From Anas platyrhynchos (lineage: Eukaryota; Chordata; Aves; Anseriformes; Anatidae), in assembly GCF_047663525.1 (NCBI RefSeq), contig NC_092606.1, positions 2,168,501 through 2,232,500 of the forward strand: DNA of 64,000 bases, given 5' to 3'. The notes under the pieces are model-generated. The model was not told the DNA's origin. It ran no database searches and worked only from the letters and a program-made list of their open reading frames with translations. The number at the start of each line of letters is the position of its first letter. Position 1 is the stretch's first letter. The translations under genes were made by a program, and so were the position numbers. Below, piece after piece: positions 38,313-53,300 of this stretch.

Positions 38313-41300
38313 TTAGTTCGCTCCAGCCGTTGTCAACCAACCGTTACAAATGGGCCTCTTGTGATCATTTAAGCGGCAGTATTTATTAAATTTCTCCTTC
38401 AGATGCTGTCGGTATTGTTCTCTATTGCTGTAAAAAGACTTGTTGTTTGCCATAAATGACTGTATTTCATCTTGTGAGATAAAGATTTCCTCATCAGAAG
38501 TGCATTCAGATTCATCCTACAAATGAAAACAGGCATTTCAGAACTCCAGCATTGCCCTTCCTACACAGTACACCTGTCCTGTAATTGCACATGTCGTCTA
38601 CGGTTGCTCTGAAGAAAGATGTAGCCTTCATGTCAACACAAGAAGTCTTAGCTGGCTAATCCCATCACTTCATTCACAATGTTCTGCTCTTTTCTGGGTA
38701 AGAGGCAGCCCATACAGTCATGAAATCTACCAGAGCAATCTTCACAGTCTTAACACATTTCCATTGAAAGCGTATGGCTTTTATTACAGTTTTTTTTGTT
38801 GCTGTTCTTAAAAAAAAAAAAAAAAAAAAAAAAGAAAGAACAAAGAAGAGAAAGGAATAGGGAAGGAAAGGGAGACAGACAGAAGAAATTTGTCCAACGA
38901 GCCTGTAATGGGAAGCAGTAATTAAGGCACGAAGGCAGCAGAAATGTACGCTTCATTTGATAGAATGATACAATCCTTGTAACCAATAATCCAATTTGTC
39001 ACTTGCATTCCAGTGACAGCGATTTTTCCTCTGCAAAGCAACTGAGTTACACACTTCACAGAGAAAATGGAAAAGTAAACAAACTAAACACCAGTAGAGT
39101 AAGTTATGAGTTTTAGTTTCAGTAATGTTATCTGCTGAAACAGTTCTTCATTGGGATTTCAAGTTCTAAACCCCATCCTCAATCCTAATGAGTTAAAGCA
39201 GTATGTGACAACCTAAAATTCCAGTGGAAGTGGTTACTTACAAGGAGCTCCACTAAACTCTTGGCACCTTTTCCAGTATCAGGAACAAGTGACATTTCTG
39301 TAGGTTCTGCAAACTGTGACACATTTTTCATATGCTCAAACCAAGGCAACTGCTGCACATTTTTTTCTGAGCTACAACAGCTTTCAGCATGCGTGTCTTT
39401 GGTCTTGTCACGATGAAACTCTGTGTGCATATTTCCTGAGGTCTCTCTGTTACCTGGGTCTGTCATACAGCTTCCAAGTTTCTGAATCTACAATTGAGAA
39501 AGGCAGCGTTAAACCTGAACCATTCAAGTTTTATTTAGGGGAGGGAGGCAACAGGGTAAGATGAAAGAAAAACTTTCAAAAGGAGAGCAAGGATATATAT
39601 ATATATTTTAAATGTATGTGCCTGGGGAGAAAAATGGCATATTAATACACTGTGAGTGCACAGAAGCGCACATGCTTAGGAACACAGGAAAAAAAGACTC
39701 TCTCCCACCACAACCCGTTCTAGGAAAGACCTCAATTTCAAAAGTTGGATGGACGGGTAACAGAAGATCCCTGCAACCCCATTTACTGCACTGGTCACAA
39801 CTGAAATTTGAGCTACTTCTGTAACTACTTTAAAACATATGCATTTAAATAGCTATTCCAGCTCACTTATGTTCCTTACATGTTCATTCTCACACTTCAA
39901 AGTTTTACTTTTCTTTTTCTTCTTTTTGTTTTTGCCTTTTGTGTTACTCTCTTCTGAATTTGCCCAACACTCCACACAGCTATCTCCATCCTCTTCTTTG
40001 TCATCACAGTGATGGACACATGAATCATCTCCTGCAAAAACCAGGGCATTTTCTCATCAGATCCACTGAGTTTTGTGTATTCTGAACCAATATTAAGTTC
40101 TTCCCAAACCTACCGTTTTCATCATGGTTGCAAATGCCTTCAGTGCAGGCCACATCGGATCCCTCTCGAGATCCTGTTTCGCTGCCCTCCATGCTAGATG
40201 AATAGCCACAGTCACTCCCATTACATTGTGGAGATAAACCTGAGACAAACAGAAAAGTTACACCAGTCTACAAGAGCTGTTGCACACTCTTTAATCATGC
40301 CTCTAGTAACTGAGATTTTTTAAAAGTTACTTTAAAAATAACTGAACACTACTCTGCAAATGATAAATGCTTTTAAAAACAGAAAAAAATAATAAAACTT
40401 AACATACCTTTCTTTATTTTAGGTGAACCTAATAGGGTACCACTACTAGGACAGGTGCAAGAAGTGCTTTCATTAGTAACAATTACTTCTACACAATTGT
40501 TAGCTTCTTCAGTGCTACCACAGGCTTTGCAACTACTTTCCATGAAGTCCGAATTTTCCTTAAAACAAGAGATAAAACAGAAAAACAATGCTTGCAATGA
40601 CCAAAAGTAGCTCAGCCAGCATCTTTAGCATGGACACTCTTTCCACAAAGAAGAAACAGCTAACACTGATAACAGCCACAGCATTGCTTACAATTCTTCA
40701 GAAGCACAAGACAAGTCAAAAAAATAAATTTCCTCACAAGAATACAACCCTCAGTTAGCTCAGTAAGTTCAGTCAAGAGATTTAGAGTAATAATTGCAAC
40801 TATTTCATCAGTTTAAGGAGCTTCCCCCTTCCCAAAAAGATAATAATGGTAATCGTCTATGACTAGCATTTGAAATCCCATAGTCTAAGTGATCTTTAAA
40901 AACTGACAGCTCAAAAATATTCTACCATAAGCTTCAGAATTTAAAAAAAAAAAAAAAAAAGACTGTGCTAATCTGTGAAGTATTAACTTCTGGTAGCAAT
41001 CAAAAACTAGTTCCCAAAAAAGAAATATAGTAAAAAAAAAAAAAAAAAAACTCTCAATAATTCTAACATGGAATAGTCAGCTGATGAATGAAGCACCAAA
41101 TTAAAAACCCAGTTATTTTACACCATCAGAAACCACAGCTACCAATGTTTACCTTTGCTTGATTTATTTCCTTCTCTTCTGTTGCCTGCAAAGGAGTAGG
41201 GATCTCACACACACACTTATTTTTCCGTCTATTCTTTCGTTTTTGGCGCTTCTTCTCTTGTTTAAGTTCTCGCACTCTTTCTTCTTCTGAAAACTCTTCA

Positions 41301-44300
41301 CAGAGCTGTTCCAATCGACTAATACCCTGCACTTTTTCCACAGCCATCTGTTTATAAGAGGTTAGATCTATTTATAGACGTTAACGCAACGCAAGCTTAT
41401 ACATTTATAAAAAAAGAAGTCATTATGAAGGTGCTGGGGAGAGAGTTATCTACGTAATATCAAAGTGGAGAGTGAGTGTACAATTGGTGTATGTTAAAGA
41501 AACTCTATGAAGTTCTGTCTTCAGTTCAAAATCATACAGGATTGCAGAGTGTAACTGGAATTGACCCACAAACACACCCAATACAAGATTTAGCAGTTGT
41601 GTTTGTAATTCAAAAGCACATAGAGCATTTTTATTCATGAGCCAGATAAAACTGTTGTAACCAGAGCTACTTTAAATGGTAACAGGTAGAAATAATTTCA
41701 CTCTGAAAGAAAAAACACAAGATCCAGTATATTATGATGTGTGGCTTGGAAAGTAAAAACAAGTAAATGTCAGTCTTTATCTTCCAGTACACTTCACAAC
41801 AGAATGCAACTCAGCTGTGATACACATTGATGTTGCACAACTGTTGCCTTCATTGAACAGGGCACTCCTGAAAATCTCCTTCCAGCCCCACGTTAACAGA
41901 AAGCAGAAAAATAACTTCAGTGAGAACGTACACAGTCGCTATGGTGATTCAAATACAAGTTAGATAAATAGATTTTTACCTCAAAGCTTTTGCGTAAAGC
42001 ATCAACACCTAGGTAAAAAAGCATCTGCCATGTTTGTTCCTCGGCTCGCAACTTTTGCCAGATTCGGTGTAATCTTTCATAAAGATGAATACCCAGGCAG
42101 GTCAAAACTTCTTCTTGGGCTATGTCTATTGTCTTAGCATGCCTTTCTCTCCGTCTAAAAGAAGAGTTGGACCAAAGCATAGCATTGTTAAAGTAGCTGG
42201 AAATCTACCAAAAGATCAAAGCAATTAAATGAGGTATTTTCTGTATGTACGACTAAAGATATGTTTGCATGAGCAGCTTTTTTAAATCAAGTTCTGCTGT
42301 GCTGCATGCAGATGCAAAATAGAAAGGACCAGCTCAGAACTACATTCCTGACATGCTAATTTGTGTATGGTACTGTAAGGCTGCGCTGTGCCTTCCACCT
42401 TAAGACTTCCCCCATGAATTTGTTCGCTCCTACTACGAGGGCTCATCAGTTTTAATGTCAGAGATGCAGCCATTCTTTTATTTCCTAGAATTGTAACTTC
42501 GTTTATAGCAAGTATTTTAAGTTCCTAAATTCTTGTGTGCCAGTTAACCTAAGTTTATACATTACTTACCTTACAAAATAAAAAATATTTCAGTATTAAT
42601 CTGCACTTTAATCTATAGTTGAAAAAATCATTATAGAAGTATTTGTATTCCTCACCAAACAGCTATGATCTAGTTCTAAAAATATAGAGCTCAAACTCCT
42701 ATTTTTCATTGGAAGGATTTTAAGATGCAAAGAACAGGTTCAGAAATTACTATGAAATAAAAGTGGCAACAAAATTAAGTTCAACACTTGGATTCAGTAA
42801 AACTTTCAACAGAGGTTCTCTTTCTATTTCACATATTCTGAGCGCTTCGACGAAAAAGCAGGCAGTTCTAATGAGTGAACAAATGAAGAAGACATTTAGC
42901 AATTGTTCTCAGTCTTGCCTTCAGAGTTAAACACACTTAAAAGCGCTTTAACATCTTTACTACTTTGAAGCACTATCTTGAAAGTCTACTTCAATACGAG
43001 TATTCACATCCAAAAGTTTATTATGCAGCGAGGAGGCAAAAAACACTTCCGCAAAATACATTCAATAATAAAATAAAGAAGCAAAGCGCTAGATAGCCCA
43101 CTCTAGCAAATTACATACTCATACCCTCCTGCGAACTCTGGTTCAGCTCGACCCAATAGGTGTGCGATGAAATCTGTTTCACAGCATACATGTATGTGAC
43201 GTTCATGTGGACAGCAACGCAAACCCTCATAAAGTGCAGCACAGTAGCCCTTTTCTTTGCTGCAGTCTAGCTCACCAATAAGAATATTGTATGCCCGAAG
43301 TACTTTATTTTTGCAGTCAGTGCAAAACCTGTATTGAAACACAGAACAAAACAGAACTGAATTTTTAGTCAAGCAGAAATTTAGAGCAGCTAAGCCTAAG
43401 TTGTAACACGCTGAGCTCTTTAACAGCACATGCTATATTTAAAATAGGTCACGCTAAGGTTTATGTTACTTCAAAAGGTAAAACAGTAAGACTTTGAATG
43501 TAAGCCACGTAAGTTTACTATATGCACTATACTACCTATCATGTATTAAAAGTCTAGGTATCAATTTCATGCTCCAAGGCATAAATCAAGCTAATTGTTA
43601 ATATGAAGAAATTCCTATATCGATACGCAATACCATACTCAGAGATCGGAAATCTAATAGTGAACAAACTGAATTGTTAGTACAAGCCAGGAAAAAATTC
43701 CTCTCAATAACACACTCTAAGTTACTTTACAGGAATTATTTAAAGTATACTCAAGTGAGTGATAAGCAATAAGAAAAAAGGTTTCTTCTGTTGCCTGCTG
43801 TGTAAGAGTGGTTTCCACTACAAGCACCTTAAAACATATTTTGAATTATTAGATTACAGCACATATAGCAAAACAAGATTTACAACACAATGTATTCAAT
43901 TTAAACGTGATAGCTCAGATAACTAACGTGAGAACAGTATAGTTATGAAGCCTGTTATAATTAAAATACAACAAAAATAATTTATAAAAGTAATCTTCAA
44001 GAAGCTACAAAACATCTTGCTGTATTATTCTAAAAATGCAAGTCAGACAAGCTGCTCACATTTCAGCTCTCAGCTTGAAAAGCTTGCTCTTCTTGCCATC
44101 TCTGGACAGTGTTTTTCCCTCCCCTAGTTTGTCCAGTCACTTGACAACACTAAGTCAAACATATTTTGATGTTTGATAGAACTATGATAACTGGCTAGTT
44201 TCTGTGGTGAAAGGAAAGAAAACAGTAATATTATTGTAGGTTAGCATCAGGAACACTGCCAACACCATGTTTAATGTCAGAGGAGATTAAAGTTGTTTTG

Positions 44301-47300
44301 TTTCCAAAGTGTTATTTCCACACCACCACCACCCCCGCACCCATCTGTGCCCCCGTGGTTTATATCTGAACCTTGAAACTACTGGAAATTAAAACTTTTT
44401 AATCAGCATTGTAGCTACCATCCACATGCAACAATAAGTTAGAGGCCTATTTTTTCCCCTGCAAGAGAGATGTCAGGACACTAGCACTAGTAAGTTATAA
44501 ACACCTGTTTTAAAACTGTGATTTGTATGCAACACCAACCCTAAAAATCTTCATCTGTTAGTTTAGCTGACATTATTTTGAAATTGCACATACTCCCTGA
44601 AAGCCTAAAAAAAGGCATAACCCCAATCAGAGTAGGCTACTTGTGCATGAGTAACTGGAACTCACTGCATTGCATCCCAACTAGCTCCTGCAGAAAGGAA
44701 AGTCTCTGGGATAGAAAGCATCAGTTTCAACATTCTATATTATTAAAAATGCATGGCTTTGACACCACTGGTGTTCTATATTATTACATAGCATTACTGT
44801 TATTCTATATTAACATAGCAATAAAAGTAATCCAAGATTCCTTCAGAAACATATTTTAAACACATCAATTTTAATCCTTTAACAGAAAAGGTAGTAAAGC
44901 TACTTGGAGTTAGAATTCTTACTGTCTTTCAACAGTTTACATCCCTTCCCACCACAATTTAAAAAAAAAAAAAAAATCACCAACATTCATCTGTCAGTGC
45001 ATGCTGAAATTACTGCCAGAATACTAACTGTTGCTACCAGATTTAAAGTTGCAAATGAGACTCACGTAATGTGTATTAAGAGGTCAACAAGAATAAAAGT
45101 ACTTGCAATTTGAATACATCACGTTGTAGATCATAATTTAATTCTAACCAAAAAATAAGAGAAGTAGGTATGACTTCATCTGAGGTGTGTGCAATTCTCC
45201 AACTACGACCAGGAAGAGTACAAAAATATTTCAACATCTTAATCTTGTCAACTGTTACAATGCAATCTGACATGGTTTTCTACCACCGTGAAGCTTAGAT
45301 CTTAAGTTTTAGAAGGGTGTCAGAAGAACCCTGCAAACTTTTAAATGTTGCATAGATTCCACACGTATTTCGATTAACATGAAAACGCAGCATGTATTTC
45401 TCAAAATAAAGGGGTGTGTCTTTGTTCTTTTAACATACCTGTGTTTTCGTAGATACGTTTCTAATGTTTCTAAAAGACAGCTAGAATCAATTAAAACTAC
45501 TTCATCCCTGCATTCCTGGGACATGAGCTCCCACACATCCATCCAACAACCCCTGGAAAAAAAAAAAAAAAGAAGAAAAAGAAAAAAAAAACATTAGAAA
45601 CAGACTTTACATTATCCTGCCAGCAGTTTGGCAAAGAAGCAAAATAAAGCATCATTAGTTTACCTGACCGCTCCCTGGAAAGGTCCATAGTGGAAAATGA
45701 TCCTACACTTGCTCTCCTCCTTCTTGCTGTCTTCACTACTTCTCTTATCTGCACTTAATTTCTCTGTACTGAGTGTACTACTGCTGCCTTCACTGTCACA
45801 TAGTAAAAGAAATTTTAAACTGGATCTATTATGAACTAGTTATTTTTCCTAAATAAACGCTATGAAAATGCTGCAGTGTTCCTTGATTTTCTTTGACTCC
45901 TTTATAGGCTAAGCCTTAAATTACAGAAAATTTAAGAGTCAGATATGAGATACAGAGTTTGCTGTCCATGTTCATAAGCCCAGATTAATGACAACTTTTT
46001 AAGAAGTTATAGCTGAAAGCAAGTAACAGTTTTTCAGTATATTAGCTTAAGTATCATCATGTTTAAGTTTTAATACCTCTGGCAGATGACATTTCATATG
46101 ACAACTTACTGGAGAGAAAAAAAACGTAATGAAACAACCATCCACAAACTTCCACACATCTACTACCACAGAGAAACCATAAAAAGCTTCATTAAACTTC
46201 CAAAATTTGTTTAAAAGCTTTACTAAGTACCACCAAATATGCTAAAAGTACTCTTACAGAGCCAAGAACAGACTTTAAATAGTAAGTCATGTTTACTTAC
46301 GGGCTTGTCTACACTTGACATTTTACCAAAATGGTCACTTCTGTTTCAGCTCATGTCTGGATACAACAGAGCAGTAAAATAGAGGAAGAAGTACTCCAAT
46401 TTAATAATTAGTTTCTCAAGAGTACTTATTTATGCTATTATCTCAGTGACTTGCCAGATCATTTAAGAGAGGTTAAGACACTCCTTAGCCCCAAATGGAA
46501 CTGAGCAGTGACAAACCAGGTACACTGAAACACAGAACGTCAAGTCACTCTCCAGAGGTATTAGCTGGCATTCCTAATTAAGTAACTTGAATAGTAAGTG
46601 TGTTTAATTATCCAGAGTGCTTCTTTTTTTTGTGTGTGTGTGTGTATATGAAACACCTAACAGATGCATCTCCTCTGAAGAAGTTTCTTGTAATGGAGTC
46701 AAGCAGAAGCTCTAAGCTGATCCACAGAATTTGTTCTGTGAGACAATTCTATTTGACGCCTCCATGTCTAGGCTGTTAGCACATTTGCTTCCGCTCTAGG
46801 CAGCGGATTTATTTGGAGAAATATCAGTACCGATACACCCTGATCACTTCTGTAGTGCAACAAATGGGTATCGACCGAGCAAGCAGAGTGCAAGCTATGT
46901 TTCTTTAGCAAACTACACTGATTGTCCACATGCCACACTATCAGATAAAGCTGGAAGCTTTACTTGCAGTATATTAAAACACTGCTCTTCCACTTATTCC
47001 ATTACCCTGCCACTGCTCAAAATACTAAGGAGATTTATACCAGCATGAATTAAAGAAATACAGACAGCATTTGCCTCTATACACTCATTTTCAGCACTGT
47101 TTTGTCGTGCCAGAATGGCAAGTACAGGTTCTGTGATACACGCTCTTGCACAGAGAATATTAATCTTACTAAAAACAAACAAAAAAATAACACTTCCATA
47201 ACGCTTTGAATTTGCTGTATTTAAAAAAGAATATACCCCTATGATCTTTTGCTTGTGTCACATAAGCTTTAAACCAATTATGTGACAGGTCTGGAACCAA

Positions 47301-50300
47301 AATATAATAGGAGATGATGATTATCTACCAGCACCCTCAAGCAGCACAACTGAAAAATCAAGTGTCCAATTCCACATGCCTAGCATCTCAGGGGATTCAC
47401 CTAAACCCAAAGAGACTCAACTCTGCATAGAAAAATACATGTCTTGTAAGTGGAAACCTGATGATCAAACTTGAACAGGTTGTATGCTTAACCAGAAGCA
47501 GAACGCAACTGACTGAAGTTCCCTAAGTACACTCCAACTAAGCACAGCAGTGAAATTTATCAGCTATCATTTCAACAACACTATCAACAATGATCAAACA
47601 AACACAAAAACCCCACACCACAGATTTACAGGGTGTGTTTTTTTGGTTAGCCAGCTGGCACAAGCCTTACAACTAACACACAGAAGCATACATGCACCGT
47701 TTGCACTGATGTATTCAAAACATGCTGCCACATTTTGAGAAAATTAAAACATTTAACAGATTTTTAGTTTTAAACCTGCCTCTCAACCACAACAAAGCCC
47801 TCTGTTAACAATGCCTTGTGCAGTCATCAATAATCTCAAGCAAAATGATGTATATTTGTACCCTTTTACTTCAGTGGGAGAAAAACTGCTGACTAATTGC
47901 TTTCGTACAGAGCACAAAAACCACGTCTTTCTAGAGCATTGTTCGTATCACAATGCAGAAGCCATCCATCCCCTGAGCAGACTATATTCCGAGATATATT
48001 CCAGATGAGAAATGAAAAGCACATCAGAGAGCACTGAGTTGTGATGGCCAAGTTAGCTTTTGGCAACTGGTTTCGAAATTAAACATGGGTATTTTTATGG
48101 AAGGGGAAAAAAACAAAACCAACCAACAATACTACCAGCCTGGCACCAAAGGAAAGACCCAAAATCCAAGAGTAAAAAATGCAAGAGCTGGAATTAACGA
48201 GCACATCTGGGGAAACAGCTGATTTCGTAGAGCGGCCTTAAAGTTCATATGAAAACATCACCAAGCGGCTGAGGGAGCTCTGACAAAGGGGGGGAGCACC
48301 TCTCACTGCAGAGAGTGGGAACTCACGCTGAGAGGGCAGGAAACCACACAGCACTGCTCACTGGACAAAACTGAGGTGTGAGCAAGGGCAGCGTAGAAAG
48401 GTTTAAACATCCTACTGCAGTAAGAGTCACGGTCTTACCAACTGAAGGGCTAACTGCCTTCTTATAAAACCTACAGAGAAAGACTCATGGCCTATAAGGC
48501 ATGCTGCCCCAAATTCTTGGGTGCCTCCTCCTCTTCCCTGCAGCTTTTTGGATTTAATATAATCCAAATAATTTGGTAATTACTACTCTGGAAAACAGAT
48601 AAAAACATAAAAATTGGTCTCTGTGCTTAAGAAACTAGTATCTGTAGTTTGCTTCCTTAAATATTTTAGATTGAATTGTGCATGTTAAGCATAAACTTAC
48701 CCCAAAGGTTTTGGTTTGTGTGTGTCCAGAGAGTGTAACTGACATCTTTTGTTCTTCTTACTTTTGGGAATTGCATCGATCATATCATTCAGTTTGGACC
48801 TATGGAAAAAAAAGTAACTTAGTATTCTGAAAACACAGTTATCCAGAGAAATTTCAAAGGGATTGATTCAGCTCACGTATCAGAAACGAGTATGCTAAAG
48901 AACACTGAATCTAAAATTTTCTTCCCGTTCCATATTTTTACTTATGACACACAGTCTTGCAGTACACATGGAAAATACACTATAGGTATTCCAGCCAAAT
49001 CCTAGCAATCAGGATAAAGATAACTCACGTGTTAACAAGCTATTGCGTTACTCCCCTTTAAAAATAACGGGCTTGGAGCAGTGACACCTATTTCAAAAGT
49101 GCAGGGAATTACGAATTCATCGTGTTACACTACCTCACCCTCCAAACCTCACTATCCCCAGCTCTGCACTAACCCCTCCGACTTCCCACTGGCCTGCAGC
49201 AAGAAGTAAAACAAGCTGAAGCCAAGGGGAAGGTAAAGGCACGCTGTGGTGAGCAGTCACTGTTTGGTTCGTTGACAGCTGAGAAACAAATGGCACTGAG
49301 ACCAAGGCTACTCACTGTGCTAGCCAAACCCAGAGGGTTTCACTTTCTCAGCATTACCTTTCTACTCAAGAGTAGAAAGGTAATTTTTTATTGTTTATGT
49401 TTTACATGCAAAATAGCACGGTGAAGAAACGCTCTTCTTCCAGGGAGCATGAAAAACCCACAGTGCCTCTTCCAAGATTAATGACTAAACATTTTAATAG
49501 CTGTATCTTTCAGCTGCAACCATGGCATCACAACTGATGGTATGAAAGGTTAGGCATTTGGGTTTGTCTGTCTTCAGGTTAGTAAACAACTCCTTTAACA
49601 GAGCTGTAAATACAAGTATGGGCTATCAGATGCAAATTTGCAACAACTCAGCATCTCCAACAAGAAAGCTGCAAAGAAGTCACACGCACAGAAGCTAGCC
49701 TTCCTTTTCTTCAGATGAGAAGAATCTGAGCAGTTCTAAGATAACAGCAGGTCTCACTTACCCATGCACATAGAACAGTGTATAAAGCTTCTTTGCATCA
49801 GTCATACAGCTCCGGGTTACAGAAAGAACACCCTTTGGCCCTACTGTTAGAGGCTCAAGTGCTGGATTTCCAGACTCAACAAGCTGGGAAAACAGACGTT
49901 CCACACTACGACGACAGCCAACACACGGGACCAGCTGAGAAAGTGCACTCAAAACTTCTCGTGATGTCACCATCATGGCAATATTTAGATCCTGCTGTTT
50001 AAGCATGCTATGCCTCTAAAAGAGAGCAAGAAATGAAATAATTAGAAATAAAACATAAAAACACAACTTAAGCTGTTCGGCTTTTCCTCATCAAAATATA
50101 CTCGAGGTGGGAACTGCATGCAGTGCTCAGTTTCAGCTCACCACCTTCCTACCAATCACTTACAATGCTTACTGTGTGAACCAAACCACATCCACTAACA
50201 ACAGTGGAGCAATTCTACTTCAAGTCTTACAGTCTGCCCTCAGAAAAAAAATTAAGTATTTTTCTCTCCTGTCACTCAGATCAGCAAATACTGCTCCCAA

Positions 50301-53300
50301 ACAAAGGGCACGTGTCCCTGTCATTAAAGAGGCCTTTTTCCTCCAACTCAGCTCAGATGTTTTAGTAAAGGGCCTTACACACAACTCTGCACATCATTTT
50401 CTACTCGTTCTCATTTCATCTTTGGCACATAGAAAAGAAATTCCCGGACACTCATTGGCATGTATGGAAATCTCATTGACAACAAACTCCATCTGTTTGC
50501 ACCAAGACAATTCAGCACTGCTGTCCCTAGAAGGCTACGTGCCATTTCACATTACAAATCTAATACCTGAAATCAAAAAAGCACACATTACTATTCAGGG
50601 TGAAACATTTTCACTTCAGGAGCGAACATCCATGTGTGCTAATAATAGAACTTTAAAGAGAACACCTTCTAATATTTCTTACGTCAATAAACAATTTTAG
50701 GAGCTTCTCCTCGTTCCTCTGTCAAACATATCCACGCACACAGACACAAAAAGCACATACCTTTCTATTTCTTCTTCTAACTGCTAAATTACTAGCTCGG
50801 AGTTCGTCAACTTTGAACTTCCACTAGCACAGCTAAACGGAACAGATGGTCCATTCCTCCGAGAGCGTCCCTTCCTCACGCACCACCCAACATATCTACT
50901 CTTTGAGTATCAGCACTACAGGCACTTCTCAACTTTATCTGTCAAAGCAGAGTGCTGTCAATATATTAATTGTGTCACTTTCCCCTGGTTATACAAAAAA
51001 TACAAATATGCTTACAAAGCTGTATCTACACAGTGAATGTTTTGCCATACTGCTGTCAAATCACACCAGTTAAACGCAGAAAAGATGTCACAACTGGTGG
51101 GGAAAGAGAGACCACACAACATAGCAAAAATAATCGGTCACAAGGAACGCATCGATACCTTGATTGAAGTGAAAAAATATTTATTACACTTTAAGTAATT
51201 CATGTTATAAAAAGTAAAGCTATTATCAGAAAACATTTCACGTTTGTGCTCTGAAAGGAAGACACATTAAATAATCTGACAAGTGATAGCACTCCGCAAT
51301 AATCCTCTTTTCTGTAATTAATAGTACTAATCACAGCAACAGCAGAAATGAGCTATTTTCACAACACAACCATGCTTCATAGGCAGCATATGTCTCAACT
51401 GCTGCTGCCAAGCCACAGTGAAGAAATGTAAGCTGCCTATCAGCAAACTGGCTTGTTCCTTCTGACATCAAGTGGCAACCTTTATTTATTTATTTATTTA
51501 TTTTTGCTACGGGTGTTACTGTGCTACTGCTATTTGCCAGAGCGTTCAGATAAGTTTCAGGGGTGCCACAAAGAAAATGTCTCTCACTGTTCAACTACAT
51601 CTAATCTCTAAAGTAGCACATTAATTCTACCTTGGTATGGTACTAGCTATAACAACCGGACCTTAAGCAATGCACACTTTACTTGAATAAGCAGTTCAAG
51701 ATTTATTTTCTAGAAAGAAGTGAAAATGTAGTAAGAAACCGTAGTTTCCATTAAGCATAAACTGGCAGTGACCAGTTTTCAACTCTAATTGGATATGCAG
51801 CAACTGCCTCCTGGGAAGACAACAGTGTATAAAAGCTGTGAAGCACAGAAGATGAATGCACCCAGTGTACTTTGGTACCAATACATAATTGCATATAGGC
51901 TCCAACGTGTCTTTCAAGTCATTTATTAAGTCATTCCAGGAATGACAGCCTCCTGGAAAAGCGAGAGCATGAACCTACAGAAAGCAAGATCTAGCACATG
52001 TCTTTCTTAAAAAGAGTGGTGTACTCACCTGAATGAATTGCTTTAGTTGTGCATTGTTGTTCTGATGTCCATCAAGGTTTAGCACATTATCAGGAAATTC
52101 CATCACCATCTATGTGAAAGACAAAAAAAAAAAAAAAGTTCTCAGAAAAAGCTGAATACACAGCATTACCTTGTTTTGCTTTCTTGAGAATGGGTAAATA
52201 AGATATTAGGTCCTCACTCAACTATATTAAAAGCTTGAAGAGGCACAAAGACAGAGAATGTTTCAGCAAATTAACCAAGTATTTTCACTAATACAATGTT
52301 CTACGAAAAGTTTACAAGCAGAAAATGTTGAACAGCTGATACAGGAGAGAGCAGAAGTTGCTAAATGGAATATCGCTGTTTATGTTACATTATCTGCAGG
52401 ACTTGAGACCTTGCTTCAGTTAAAAAGAAGAGTGGTACTTCAGCACAAATTGAAATCCAACAGCCTAACACAATTTATAAAGCTATGAAAAAAAAATCCA
52501 GTCACAACATTTTAAGGACATTGAGTCTACTTCTCCAAAGGCTAATTTAAAACGGTCTTAATTCAGCAAGGTACTCCAAGGTATATTTTGTTTTGTGCGA
52601 CTGCAGCTGCAACTCTCAGGGGGCTCAACGTTAAAATGTCAAGCCTGCAGAACAATGAGATTAAGTAATTAATATTTCTTTCCCAACTACTAACCAAAGA
52701 GGGCAATTTCTTGAAAAGGCAGTGAAATAACTTCTAGTCAAACCGACATAACCATGGAGAAAAATGAAGCCAACTAGAACCAGAAGTGAAGACTAGCTAA
52801 GTTATCTTCTTTGTCCAAACTGAGAAATAGAGAATTTAACAATATAAATATTGAAAGTTCAATTTAAAATCTCAAAGACAAAATAATAACTTTGATTAGT
52901 AACTCTAATATCAATCAACACCAAAATAAAATCATCCAATTCCCTATTTTTTTGCTCTCCTCTAACTTCCTTCAAGTGCCTGGTAAAGAGAGAATTCCCT
53001 GCTGTCTGTATAATTGCAGACACTACCTCCAGAGAATTGATACGCTTACTTTTACAGGCACTCAACACTGCTCCAAAATAAACATCTATTCTCTACGGCC
53101 AGAAAGCAAAGCAATATTTTGATCTCACATGTGCTAGAATCGGAGCATCAGCAGAGCTGCCTAGTTGTGTTTGTGCAGAACAGTGCCACAGCCACAGCTA
53201 ACTCTGATGTATTCTCACGTATTTCTTTTCCAGCTTCCCTTTCCTCACCCCTGACCATACACACTCAGCAGCAGAGCACGAGGTTTGGTGGCAGGATTAC

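Noticed and set aside
46262-46340. Possible extra GGNBP2 exon with donor CCC|GTAAGT at about 46300
   Set aside because: A short open segment (SDHFGKMSSVDKP) can be read, but no join keeps the frame into the cassette exon or exon 45552-45439, and the acceptor is weak.
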